Below are positions 8,550 to 19,782 of a stretch of 21,221 nucleotides of DNA, in pieces. The notes under the pieces are model-generated. The model was not told the DNA's origin. It made no database searches and saw only the letters and a list, made by a program, of their open reading frames with translations. The first letter of the stretch is position 1. The number at the start of each line of letters is the position of its first letter. The position numbers and the translations under genes were made by a program. Location of the stretch: assembly GCA_019693395.1 (NCBI GenBank), contig JAAMXP010005378.1, positions 1-21,221 of the forward strand. Direction: 5' to 3'. The stretch comes from Ettlia oleoabundans. Lineage: Eukaryota > Chlorophyta > Chlorophyceae > Chlamydomonadales.

Positions 8550-11500
8550 ATGCCCCGAGCACTGTCACAGGGAGGCGACGTGGTGGAGGCCGCTACCATG
8601 TCCAGGGATGATCGCATAGGTAGGCACCAATAGTACTGATCGGGCAATGTGGAGAACGGGCAGGTAGTGCTCCTTGTCTTGAACAAGGATTGGTTACCTG
8701 AGCGACGGGCTCTACTGGCGCCCCCTTCACACTCGTTGTAGACGAATTGGACGGGAGCGACAGTGAAGGGCCGCCTGGGCTGGATAGCGCGGAGTCGGAG
8801 GACGAGGGAGACATCTTCCCAAAAGGCAGTGCCGCTGCCAGCCCTGCCAAGGCGCCTGCTACCTTAGGTGCTACCGCACCCATCAAGGAGCCTGAAGCAT
8901 CTGGGATCACTCCCGAAATGGCTCGCCGCATGTTGATGGGCAAGCCAGCCAACCAGAAATCCACCAATGCCAGTAAGCAGCACGCGTCGCCAGGCAAACC
9001 AGCAGCGGGGCTCGGAGGCAGCAGCCGCGAATTACGAAGTCCCATCCCTCGTAGAGCCAACGGCCCCGCGTCGGCCGCTGATTACAGCTCAGATGATGAT
9101 GATGCACCCCCACCTCTTGAAGCGTCTGATGCAGGTGAGTGCTGGATGCTGCCGCTGTTGGGCACTGCCCCCAGCTCATTGCCTCCGTGCGTTTCGATTG
9201 CTGCTCCCCAGCTAGCCACCTGCTCCTTTCCTAGGCATGGGCTGACTTTCATGTTGTTATTATACCCACAAAGTGTTGTCCGGCCAGATGCAGTGTGCCA
9301 CTGGGATTTCACTCCGCGCACATGATGCCACAAACGCTCGCTAGCTCCCTTCTTGGATGCAGAAGATGACGAGGTGGGTGCTGCTCCATGGCTGCCTGAG
9401 GAGCAGCCAATGCCCTCTTTGCAACCCCCTAGCGACGATGGATATGATAGTGAAGAGGCGGACGGTCCACCACCACTCTTGTCTGATGCTGATGATGATT
9501 CCGACGGTCCTGCTACCACACCTGCACACAAACCCACACCGTCAGCATCAGCAGCTGACAGCCGCCCATCCACGGCCTCACCTGCACCCAAACCCACACA
9601 GTGTGCATCAGCAGCTGGCAGCTGCCCATCCACGGCCTCGCCTGTACCCAAACCCACTCAGTCTGCATCAGCAGCAGGCAGCCGCCCATCCACAGCCTCA
9701 CCTGTATCCAAACCCACACAGACAGCATCAACGGCAGGCAGCCGCCCATCCACTGCCTCTCCTGCACCTAAACGTCCAGCAGCATCACCGCCTAAGGTTG
9801 CTGCCGCTGTTCCCTCTTTAGCCAACGGTGCCAATACAGCTGGGGACGACGATAGCGATGAGGGGCCACCACCACCTGGATTGGTCAATGCCAGTGGTGC
9901 GTATCCACCAACGTGTTAACTTCTCTTCCTTAAAGGCTTTATGTGCCGCAATTTCTGCTCAACTTGCCCCCTGCACATATGGTCATGCTGGGTTTGTGTG
10001 CTGCACTGATGTTGTGTATGTGCCAGCCTGGCTGCCAAATATAAAGGGGTGCGGCTCTGCGGGTGCACCTGGGCCTGCTGGCTTAAATATCAGCATCAGC
10101 TTTGCTCAGTCAGCCTTCCAATCCTCATTCAGATAGCTGGAGCATGGCCTACACATCTCGCCTTTGATCCCCTTATGCCAATCCTTTCCTTCATGCCCCT
10201 AGCTCGTTTGCACTCTGCGTGACTGCAGATGATGAAGCTGCCACGCCCAGAGCCAAAAAGCCTCACGCTGGGTCAGAAGGGGGATCTGAAGAAGAGGAGT
10301 ACGGTGTTGGTGTTGAGGACGGAGCATCTCCCCCTCCTCAGTTGACAGACGACGAATGTGATGCAGATGACGAAGGGGAGGTGGATGAAGCCTCTCCGCG
10401 GCCCCGAACACAGGCGCCTGCAGGCGTGGCTGCGGGCTGCGCCGCTGCAAAGCGTGCGGCTGCCTCATCTACTGCTCCCTCTCCAGCAGCCCCTGCAGCC
10501 CGTGTAGCTGGCAAGCAGTTTGGCGGATCTGATGAGGAGGATGAGGGAAGCGACCCGCCGCCGCTGGCACCACCCAGCGAAGAGGAAGCGAGCGACGGAG
10601 AAGCTGAAATAGCAGCAAGCCAGCTCCCGCCAGATGCACCCGTCGCGGCAGCGCCTGCCGTGCCCAAACGTGAGTGCCGCTCAGCACCGGCTTGCTGCTT
10701 CGGGATATCTTCAAAGTTTTGGTCAAAGTTGTGACCAGATGGGCCACCAACCATCGCTGAATGCCGCATACGGCCCACGTACTCACCTTATTCCAGCCCA
10801 TCTTACCTGGGTGCCTCACCTGTCTGCCGCATCTGTCTGCTACAACTGCCTGACTTCCTCATGTCAAGCATCTTGCATGCACAACACGCTTGCCTGCTAG
10901 CGCGATCGCCTGCCTGCAGAGCCTAAGGCTGCATCTCCAGAGAAACCGCGGCCCTCCAGCGCAGGCAAGGCAGCGGAAGCGGAGGAGCGGCGGCAGCGTG
11001 AGGCTGAGGCTGAGGCTTCGAAGCAGCAGGCGACGCAGACCAGGCAGAAGGAGCAGGAGGATAAGGAGGCGGAGGCCAAGCGGCAGGAGCAGGTGATGAG
11101 GGGCTGCCACATACGCTGGCGCTCGACTTCTCTGTCGGCTTGTGTCGGCGCTGTGAGCTGTTATGTTGCTGAACTCCAAGCCTTCCAGCCTAAATATAAT
11201 TGCATGCTTCTGGGGCGACAGGCAGTGGGGGGCTGTTTGTATCGCTTTATCTCTTGCTGCGTGGAGCATAGCTGATTACCCTCTATCGCTGCCAACGTGC
11301 TCCTCGTGGTGCAGCTGCGCCGAGAGAATGAGGCTAAGGCGAGGGAGCGGGCAAAGGAGGAGGAGGCGCGACGGCGGGCACTAGAGGAGCTGCTGGCAGG
11401 CAATCCTGCCCCGGCATAGCTTATATTCCTCTTATATTCCTGCTTTTGTTGCTGCTGCGCTGTATGCTGGTCTTCATGGGCATGGACAGGGCACTCTATG

Positions 11501-14500
11501 CATTCACCATCAGGCGCAGCAGCGGCAGGGCTCGCTATTAATCGCATGCTGGGCTTGCCGGGCGGCGGCTTTGCTGCAGAGGAGGAGCGGGAGGCGGAGA
11601 AGAAAGCACGGGAGGCGGAGAAGCGTAAGGCAAAGAAGGAGAAGCAGAAAGCCAAGAAGAAAGCGGCAGCAGCTGCAAAGCCAGGTTGGGCGCCATTACC
11701 TGGACGAGCAGTCGCCTGCCAGATATTGAATGTAGTAGGGCAGGAAGACAGTACCGCTATGCACGGTGGATTATGTTGGTGCTTTAGTAATTGAGTCTTA
11801 CCTGCCGTGACGCTTCGCATCGACCATGTGCCACCGTTTGTCCTCTGGAGATGTTGCGGCGCTGGCCAAGCTCTCTTGCTGTCGCCCCGTGCCCCAGTTC
11901 GAGAGTACGCTGAACCACACACCAGCGACTGACGCTCCTCGTGCACCTTTACTCCACTCTACATGCAGAGGAAGATGGGACAGCGAGTGAGGAGGCTGGG
12001 CCTTCCAGCGCGGCTGCACAGGCGGGGGCTGGTGGAGCTGGGCCCTCCACCTCGGCAGCAGCAGAGGCCGAAGGAGAGGGAGAAGCGGAGCCAGCGGCTG
12101 ATGAGGCGGCTCCCTCCACATCAGCAGCTGCTGTGGAGCAACCAAGGAAGGAAGAAGCGTTGGAAAAGCAGGCAGCAGCAGCAGCAGCAGCGGAAAGCAG
12201 TAAGCTCTCCAAGAAGCAGCAGAAAAAGCTACTCCGGCAGCAGAAGGCAGCGGCAGAAGCGGCGGCAGCGGCCGCGCTGGCGCCACGCAGGGAGCCTGCC
12301 GAGGGTGCAATCGGCTCTGCAGCCGGCAGTGGCAGCAGCGGCAGCAGCGGCGGCAGCAGTAGCAGCGGAAGTGCCAGCCATAGTGCAGGCACCTCGCGAA
12401 CAGTCAGCCCGTTGGGCCCAGAGACACTGTCCCCGCCATCCGCTGCCGCCGTGGGCCCTGCAGCCACACAATCCCCTGCGCCTGCACCTGCGGCTGCAGC
12501 AGCCCGTGCGCCGTCTCCGACTGCCTCACCGCCGCGCCCCTCTCCTTCCTCTGCTGCCTCATCTTCTGCCACCAGCAGCGCCGCCGCCGCCTCGGCGCCC
12601 ACCCCTGTGACTGTGCAGCGGCAGCAGAGCCAGCGCATGACCATCAGCGTCACCATGGCAGCTAAGCAGGTGCGCCTGGATACGTGCTCTGGTAGCACAT
12701 CGCTGCAACAAAGTGCCTCACAGAAGAGTGCCATTTGTTTAAGCGTGTTTCCTCCGCATCCTGTCCCCAGCCAACCGCTGGCGTTCCCTTCCCTACCTGC
12801 CAGCTGACCAGCACAGCCCCTCATTTCCTTCCCACCCAGCTTGTCTGCGCTCTGCCGTCGATGCACACGCAAGTGTTCCCCATCGACAATGTGTTTTGAA
12901 TGCCCGTCATCACTTGCGCAGGTGCTTGCCATAATAGAAGCGGCAGAGTCCACCGGCAATGTTAGTCAGCTGCAGCAGGTTGTGCAGCAGGCGGTGCAGT
13001 GGGGGCTGGCGCGGGACAACCCTAATGCCACCGACGGCGAGCGCAAGCAGGTGGGTCTTTCTACTGGTGTATGATGGTCACTGGTGTATCATGCGATGGG
13101 TTGTGCCTCGCTGGGTGAGGGATTAGGTCGGGTGCTCACTAATATACACTGCTGGCAGGGTGAATGGGGTTCGAGTGGTTGAGGTGGCCAGTCTAGGGGG
13201 CACAGCCGTTAACTTTGTTGCTATGCCTGCCACTGCCTGTGATCGAGTGGGGCTGACCTGCTCGTCATGCCAGCAAAGCGCTGAGCTGGGCTGCACTCGC
13301 TCTGCTGGTACACCCACCTGCAGGTGGCCCAGCGGCTGAAGCAGACCAAGCAGATGCTTAAGGAGTCGCTGGGACGGGTCACGGGTGCTGCTGCTACTGG
13401 CAGTACAGCTTCTGGTACTGCCTCTGGCGATGCCTCTAGCAGCCGCCCCGGTTCAGCGGGCTCCACAGCTCCAGCCGCTGGTGGCCCCGGTGGTCGTGGC
13501 AGCGCAGCCGCCGCTGCCGCTGCCGCGGCGTTGAGACCTGGCATGCCACCGCCGCCGGGGGCTGCGGCAGGCACTCCTGGGCGGGGCCGGGGCCGTGGTG
13601 CGTACAACCCCTTGGCGCCCGGCGGCGCACCGCGCCCGGCGTACAACCCCCTTGCTGCGATGGGACTGCCGACTCCGCTACCACAGACCTTCATTCCAGG
13701 CTACACGCCACCACGACCAGCGGCGGGAGCACCAGCTGCCGGGCGTTCGCCTGGCGGGCCGCCGGGCATGCCAGCGGCGGCAGGCAGGGGCCGCGGGGTA
13801 CCCCCTGGGCGTGGGGGCTACCGCCCACCCGGCCTGGCCTACCAGCCTCCACCTGGCTTCGGCAGCACCACGGCAGTACCAGCTGTACCGCCACCACCTC
13901 AGTACGGCTCGCCCCAGTACACCGCGTGGCTACAGCAGCAGCAGCACCAAGCAGCGTCACAGCATCGCACGGCACTGCCTGTGCCGCCGCCTGTACCGCC
14001 AGCTGGCGCCTCATCAGCAGTCAAGTGGGAGGCACCCGCCATGCCACAGGGCTGGGACCAGGTACGCAAGTTTTCCCCCCTTCTTCTGTGCTTCTTTGCA
14101 CACAGCCTCTCGCTATATCTACTGTCCGCATTCTCCGGGCCACTTTCACCTTTGTAAGCTGCTGTTCCTTTTGGCGTCGTTGCCCAGCCTCCCCCCTTGG
14201 CTGTCCTGGCTGCTGCTTCCTGTGCCTCAGGGCCTGCTGTCTACCTGCACTGCCAGCCTGTTCCCTTGTTACTATTTGCCGTTCCCTCGAATGCACAGTC
14301 GTCACTAACACTTCGGCAAGCAAGCAACACTAGTGACCCTGCCGCCATTCCGAACATGCAACCACAATGTGCAGGCTGAGCCGCGGCCGAGCGTGAGCGC
14401 CAGTGCCAGCGCCAGCTCACTGGGTGGGGGCAGCAGCACCGTGGATGATGAGGAAGATGAGGACGAGTGCATCATTTGCATGGCGGCGCAGAAGAGTGCG

Positions 14501-15217
14501 AGTGAGTGGAGGTTGAGCGGGCGGATCGTGTCCGTACACGTGTACTGCCTTTCTGTCATGCTTGTACTGCCTGCGCCTGATTGGCGGTACAGCCTGCATG
14601 GCCGCGCATGTTTCGCACCCAACCTGGCCGCCCTGAGCAGCAGATCGATCTTGTTGCATTCCTAACTCCTTTCGGGTTCATCAAGGTAGTTGCTGTCCCG
14701 CAGACCCTCCAACCTGCCCCAACCCTCACCTCGCTGCCTTCCTGCTGTGGCCTTCCTGCCTGTGCAGTCTGCCTGCCGTGCGGCCACCGCAACATGTGCA
14801 GCAGCTGCGCCAAGCAGTACACTCAGAAAAGGTAAGCACCCTGCCGACCCTGTTGCCCCCTTTGCAATGAGTTGACTTCTCGGTTCCGCTTGGTTGGCCA
14901 TTTTTCTGCCTCGCCGCATTGCACCGCTCCATCCCTGCCTCTCTGGCTGGCTTCTGCGTGTCAATCACGCTCCCGCCTGCTCTAAATATCCACTGGTTGA
15001 GCACATCAATTCAGTTGCTTTCATGGTCGTCTTGGCAAAGATTCCCCACCCCAGTGCCCCAAACCCTACCGCATCCCACCCCCACCCTGACAGCTGCCTT
15101 TGCCCCTGCCCCACCCCTCCCTCTTGTTGCAGCCACACCGAGTGCCCCGTGTGCCGCACAGAGCTGGCCGCCATTTACCTGCTGGACTTACGTACCACCC
15201 TTGCCGTTAAGGGATAG
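8550..15217 (+). CDS. Large acidic/coiled-coil protein with C-terminal C3HC4 RING finger (probable E3 ubiquitin ligase)
   Basis: Exons: 8550-8619, 8742-9134, 9363-9896, 10229-10669, 10920-11092, 11315-11399, 11514-11684, 11969-12669, 12922-13050, 13324-14061, 14375-14501, 14768-14831, 15133-15217. Phases agree throughout, giving 1236 residues and TAG. Residues 24-479 are acidic with six recurring D/E/S-rich GPPxL or PPPxL motifs (e.g. DDDDAPPPLEASD, EADGPPPLLSD). Residues 480-622 are Glu/Lys/Arg/Ala coiled coil. Residues 623-856 are Ala/Ser/Pro low complexity. Residues 857-920 are predicted helical (VLAIIEAAESTG...KQMLKESLG). Residues 920-1145 are Pro/Gly/RG-rich with two AYNPLA repeats. The RING ligands are C1177, C1180, C1192, H1194, C1198, C1201, C1213 and C1216 (ECIIC, LPCGH, CPVC). 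The RING implies E2 binding and ubiquitin transfer; substrate and location are unknown. Intron 6 uses a GC donor (GCAG then GCAATC). The start is the first ATG after an in-frame TAA at 8505. The whole architecture is not one I recognise. Confidence 0.85.
9521..9790 (+). repeat. 60-bp coding minisatellite, four and a half copies
   Basis: Units start at 9521, 9581, 9641 and 9701, with a partial fifth at 9761. Each is exactly 60 bases, so the frame is kept. Each encodes a 20-residue unit of the form P-[AV]-x-K-P-T-x-x-A-S-[AT]-A-[GD]-S-x-P-S-T-A-S in exon 3 of the RING gene. Copies differ mostly by single substitutions. Confidence 0.92.
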
Positions 15218-16263
15218 CAGCAGTGCAGCAGCACGCCGGCTTGCCTGCGACGCCCTCATTACTCCCAGCAACCCGTCCTGCTGCACTGGGGGGCTTGTGC
15301 TCAGGGCTAGAACAGACTAGAGTCTCTGGACGCTTGTCGCAGCACCCAGGACACTCCAGGGCTAGCCCCCACCTGGCCCTCGCATTCAACTACCCAGGTC
15401 GGCATGAGCAGGGACACCACCCAAGGGCCACCGCTGAGTGGCACGGGCATCAGCTCGCAGATTGTGCCGTGGGGCAGCGCCGCCAGGTCAGATCAGCAGG
15501 TGCCATCTCAGCACATGCCATCTAGCACGTCTGCCAGCCCGGAAAGCCACCACCAGCACCTGCTGCCACATCAGCAAGTGCCAGCTCACACATGCCAATT
15601 CAGCATAACCGTCACCAGCACCCAGCTTCAGGCAGCGCCACTTGTACAGCTGATGAGGTAGTACGTACTTCCACAAACCCTCAGGATATTCAGGTGTCAG
15701 TGGCACTGCCTATGGATTTTCAACCTTTCATTTTGCAGCCTCCTTCCAACGCATTGCTTTTTGAACCTGTTTGCTTTCTGCTGTCACTCTTCCCTTACGC
15801 ATGCTTTTGACTTTGCTTCCCTTCCTGCTCCTGCCTGCCATTTGATAGCCCGCCCACTTTTCACCTACTCCCTACCGCACCACCCATTTCCTTGACATTG
15901 AGTCTTGCTTGTTACCTGAAACTTTCAAACCCAACTTGAAGCACGGCCAAGGCAAATGCTTGGGGCTTCCTGCCATCATGTGTCGAGTCGACGTTAAGCT
16001 ACCGTGCATGCACTCCAAAGTGTGCTGATCCCATCAACACTGCATGCCGTCCCAGCAGCGGGCATTGCAAACAACACCGCCAGTAGCTACATCATATGCT
16101 TGGGCTGGGTTACCTGCCTCCACACCTGCGCTAGGCTGGCAGTCTTGATTCTGGGGCTCCAACTGCCGTTGTCAGCGTCTGTCTTTTCTTGTTGGATGAC
16201 GCTGGCAAGTCAATTTGGCTGGCTTTATCATGGGTGCAGCGCTGTGGTGCTGGGTCGTGGACT
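15218..16263. other. Convergent intergenic region, RING and SOUL genes
   Basis: 1046 bases hold the 3' UTRs of two genes that face each other. I see no TGTAA for either gene here. A plus-strand open frame at 15404-15661 is Ser/Gln/His-rich, matches nothing I know and has no clear splice link to the RING gene, so it is probably untranslated. The stretch around 15780-15920 is pyrimidine-rich. No RNA gene is evident. Confidence 0.5.
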
Positions 16264-19259
16264 CTAGCTGTGCAGAACGGCGGATTGGTTGAAGGTCCCG
16301 CGCATCCATACCTCGCTGTAGCACACACAGAGAAGGGGGCCAGGTGCTTTTGGTCATGTTAACAACATGGTATACCCCCCAGCCTGTTTTTGTGTGTTGG
16401 CTAGCAAGCTATGATAGATTGCCACACAAACAGTGGCAGCCTTGCAGGCGTGGGTGCAAGGTATGCAAAACTTGATGAGGGGACCCATGCAGCACACAAG
16501 CGCGGCGCTCGCAGTCCACCCACCTGTGGTGATAGCGGTGGTGGTCAGGCATGTGCCTGGAGGCGTGGCTGTACGCGGCCACCAGCATCCGATTTGGCTG
16601 CAGCCAAGTGGAGTGCGCATGCACGTTGGGAGGCGGAAACAAGTCATCCAGTTACTTCTGGGCACAACCTTCTCTGCTGTAGATGGAATAACTAGTCAGA
16701 CTGCCAAGCGCAAAGAGCGGCAGGCATATGCCTGCTGATGGTTGAAGGGTAGAGCAGCCCCACACAGGTACAGCAGTGGGGCAGCACAGAAGGGTGTTGA
16801 CTACGCTTTGTTTCGCAGCTGTGCCCACCCCCCCTTGCTGCTGCCATTCACTCAAGGAAAAGAATACACCAAAGCACATTGCAAGCGGCTTTGTAGGGAC
16901 AGGTTTGAAACGGGTGATTGGTGTTTGCAAAGCAGCGAAACAGCTGACAGCAGCAGCCTTGCCTCAAAGTCCTGTCCTGTGTGCTGCAGAGCCTGGATGA
17001 GGTCGTGGGTTTCCTGTATCACGCGCCACTCGTGGGCCCGGTGCTGCAGGCAATGTAGAGCGAGGTATCATGGAGGCTCAGTGGTGTTCATGTGTAGCAG
17101 GTGATGAGTGCTGGATGCAAAGCAAGCAATTGCACATTATTGCAATCCATTGAGCAAGTCGAATCAAATGGCCTATGGGCTGTCAGGGAGTGCTGCAGTG
17201 CACGGCCTGTGGCCTGCTGACTCAGCGCGGCATCTTGCCTGGAACATCCTGCAGGCCATCAGGGCAGGAGCACATCGTACAGTTGCAAGCATTCTATGCG
17301 GTATGCCACTGACCAAGCACTCATGTGCCTGTGCAATGCATGGCAGCAGACAACGCTGCACAGAGGCGCATGCCTTGGAATCCCCTGCGCCCCAAGCTAT
17401 GCTTGTGTGACTGTCACTGCGCTTGTCTACCCAGTCCAAGACTGAGGGCGCAGTGCAGATCAGCAGTTAAATCAACAACAAGCAAGTTCCTGGTGCATGA
17501 AGGGAGGCAGTGCCAGCTGCATGAGCGCACCTCACAAACATGGTGGCACGGGGGTGGCGGTAGATCCAGACGGAACGGTTGCTGGGCTCAGGGGGGTCAT
17601 CCTGCAGCCATACCGCCAGGCACGAAAAGAAAGTATTGCGCAACAGTAGCTGTGTGGCAGGCAGGCAGGCAGGAAGGAAGGTGGGCAGGCAGGCAGGCAT
17701 GAATCCTACTTGGTAGTTGTATGGCAGGAACCAGGCGATCGTAAAATTGTGGCGCTGGCCAGTGTGTGGGTGCAGGAGCCTGAAATAGGGGTGGGGGAGG
17801 CGAAGGGCCGCAGTTGGGGAGGCAAAGCATCACGGTCACGACCATGGGAGGAAGGGTCCCTGCATGCCTGTGGAAAGGCCAGGCAGGCAGGCAGGCGGGC
17901 AGGCATGCATGCGGGCGGGCGTGCATGCATGCGGGCGGGCCGCAGGAACAGCTTGCCTCCCTTCTGGAGTCTGCTCCCTGGCTGCCGCTGCAGCAGATGC
18001 CCTTGGCAGTGACCCCTGGGTAGCAGGGGGGCGACAGCTGTGCTGCATCCCCTGCTTGCCTGTAGTGCGTCAGCAGTGGCACGGTTTCCTTAAGCCGCAG
18101 CCCCTCGCTGTTGTCGCCCCAGAAGTATTGAGAAAGCAGCTGTGCAGGGAAACATGAGGGGGATAATACCGGTGTGAGGGCATGGGCCAACATGTTGCGC
18201 TAGAATGCATCAAATGGACTTGATAAGCAAACAAACCAAAGGGAAGTACATGGGTTCAAACTGATGTCAGCAAAAGCGTGGGGTATGAGCCCCTCTATTG
18301 CTGTTCTACCACTGCTAGGAGGCAGGCAGGCGCCGGCAGTCCTAGCTGGCTGGATTTAATTTCTATCAAAACCTTGTTACCCTCCCAACCCTGTCATCAA
18401 CTGCGTATGAACTTATCAGAATCCATAGTTTTAAAGGCACTCACTGGGGTTGCTGTCTTGATGGCCAGCTCGTACTTCTCCTCGCTCACATTCACGGCCA
18501 CCCAGGCAGCTGCAGGCAGGAGCGGCAGGCAGGTGGTAGTGGCAGGTAAGAGTAGTGTGAGGAGGCTGTAAGCTCGGCCAGGACCCACCTTATAGTTGGA
18601 GGAGGGGTCTACTTCTGGCAGCCCGGGAGGCGCACACAAATCACCCGCATGTAGCATTGGGCTGTCGCCCATCGCGGTGCCACCGGGTTGCGATCGCCCC
18701 CGGCCCCGAGGTGTATCACAGACTTGTGCGGTTCCTATAGTCTCGTGTGCTGCCCTGGCGTACATGGCGGCAATCATGTGCTGCCCTGCCATACATGGCA
18801 GCACAGCTTGTCTAGCAAGGAGACGCACCCTCCTTGTACTCCCTGACTTCATAGTCGGGGCTCTTCTGCCAGACTGTGTACTCGGGGCAGTCCATGTTGC
18901 CGCAGAAACCTGCACCTTGACACACGCATCTTCAGCTATCTGCGCGCTGATGGTTGGCCAATGATGGCTGCCCACTGATGGTGTTCTTTGCTGTTGCCAG
19001 GGAGGTTATGAGCAGTGCGCTGATAGGGCTGATGAGCGGGGACTGCAGTGGCAGATAGCGAAGTTTGGAGTGTCTGCATTGCAGCAAACCTCGCACCTGG
19101 CTTTCGCCAGCCCACGCTGCTGCCGATGGCGGAGCCCACATCGCCAGCTGCGGCCTGCAAGGCTGCACACAGGCCGGCGCTGGCCAGCAGGAGCAGCAGG
19201 CACACGCAGGCGCCTTTGTGCAGGCCGCTATGGGCAGAGAAGACAGCTGCCAAGGTCAT
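16264..19259 (-). CDS. Secreted SOUL-family heme-binding protein
   Basis: Exons in coding order: 19259-19097, 18909-18829, 18509-18445, 18139-18060, 17779-17710, 17601-17531, 17248-17239 (10-nt microexon, tentative), 17043-16963, 16597-16524, 16315-16264. This gives 248 residues and TAG with all phases agreeing. Residues 1 to about 33 are a signal peptide (GACVCLLLLLASAGLCAAL). The SOUL domain covers residues 60-240. Its landmarks are MDCPEYTVWQKSPDYEVREY (plant-type opening), AAWVAVNV, DNSEGLRLKETVPLL, FTIAWFLPYNYQ, SVWIYRHPRATMFVR, FEPNRMLVAAY and the closing SEVWM. The family binds heme or other tetrapyrroles; the signal peptide suggests the secretory pathway. Without the microexon, exon 6 would end at 17536 (TTT then GTGAGG) for 243 residues, but the VR-F segment would be lost. 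Introns after exons 4, 7 and 8 use GC donors. The segment before SEVWM is His-rich. The start has a good context (GGGCGCCATGACC). Confidence 0.85.
17657..17700. repeat. GCAG/GGAA tetranucleotide-like repeat
   Basis: An imperfect (GGCA)n run interrupted by GGAAGGAAGGTG. It lies in the intron just downstream of SOUL exon 5. Confidence 0.7.
17876..17940. repeat. GGCA repeat followed by a 20-bp tandem duplication
   Basis: A (GGCA)n run is followed by two 20-base units at 17901-17920 and 17921-17940 (core GCATGCATGCGGGCGGGC) that differ by two bases near their start. It lies in the SOUL intron between exons 4 and 5. Confidence 0.75.
18747..18805. repeat. Imperfect 28-bp direct repeat with internal hairpin
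   Basis: Copies start at 18747 and 18778 (shared GTGCTGCCCT, then TACATGGC/ATACATGGC). The second copy contains the short inverted repeat TGCCAT-AC-ATGGCA. It lies in the SOUL intron after exon 2 and has no evident function. Confidence 0.5.
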
Positions 19260-19782
19260 GGCGCCCGTTGGCTGAAAGAGTCAGGGGCTTTGGACGGTGG
19301 AGTGCGCTGATTGTAGGGTTCAGAAACCTTGGAATGCGTTCATCCGCAGCGTAACCGTCGAGGAAGGGCGAAGAGGCCTGTCCAGGTGAGAAACTGCAAG
19401 TGTGCAGCTGACCTGGCAATGGCACCAGCTGACAAATTGCCTTTCTCCTCACTGACTGAGTTGGTTGCAATTTTCTATCTTCCACGCCTTTTTTCATCGT
19501 GTCCCGCTTCCCAGACACTGCTCCGCCAACTTGGAGCGCTAGCTGGCGCTGGCTAGAACCCACCTAGGTCGCAACGCGTCGGACCGCTGCCTTGCCGTGC
19601 TCATATTGGGCGGTCGCGCAGGGGCACCTATCTTTGAGCGAGAGAGTTGTGATCGCAGCGCTCACGCAACCCAGCACCAGTTCCAGCACCGCCACCAGCT
19701 GCCGGGCAGCACACCTCGGTTCCGGCACAGCCAGCGGGTTGCCGCAGGTTGACCTTGGTCAGCAGCTACAACTACCGCCATA
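19260..19782. promoter_or_regulatory. Divergent intergenic region, SOUL and zinc-ribbon genes
   Basis: 523 bases separate the two divergent start codons and should contain both promoters and leaders. I see no convincing TATA box; the only TATA-like word (TTTATATT) is inside the zinc-ribbon coding start. No other gene is supported here. Confidence 0.5.

Noticed and set aside
11949..12959. 336-codon minus-strand open frame
   Set aside because: It is the antisense of RING exons 8-9 and owes its openness to Ala/Ser/Pro-rich GC codons. It is low complexity without a domain, and the plus strand fits a spliced, in-phase gene.
15404..15661. 85-codon Ser/Gln/His-rich plus-strand frame as an extra RING-gene exon
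   Set aside because: The RING gene already ends in a proper stop just after its CPVC motif, and I found no in-phase donor and acceptor linking the two.
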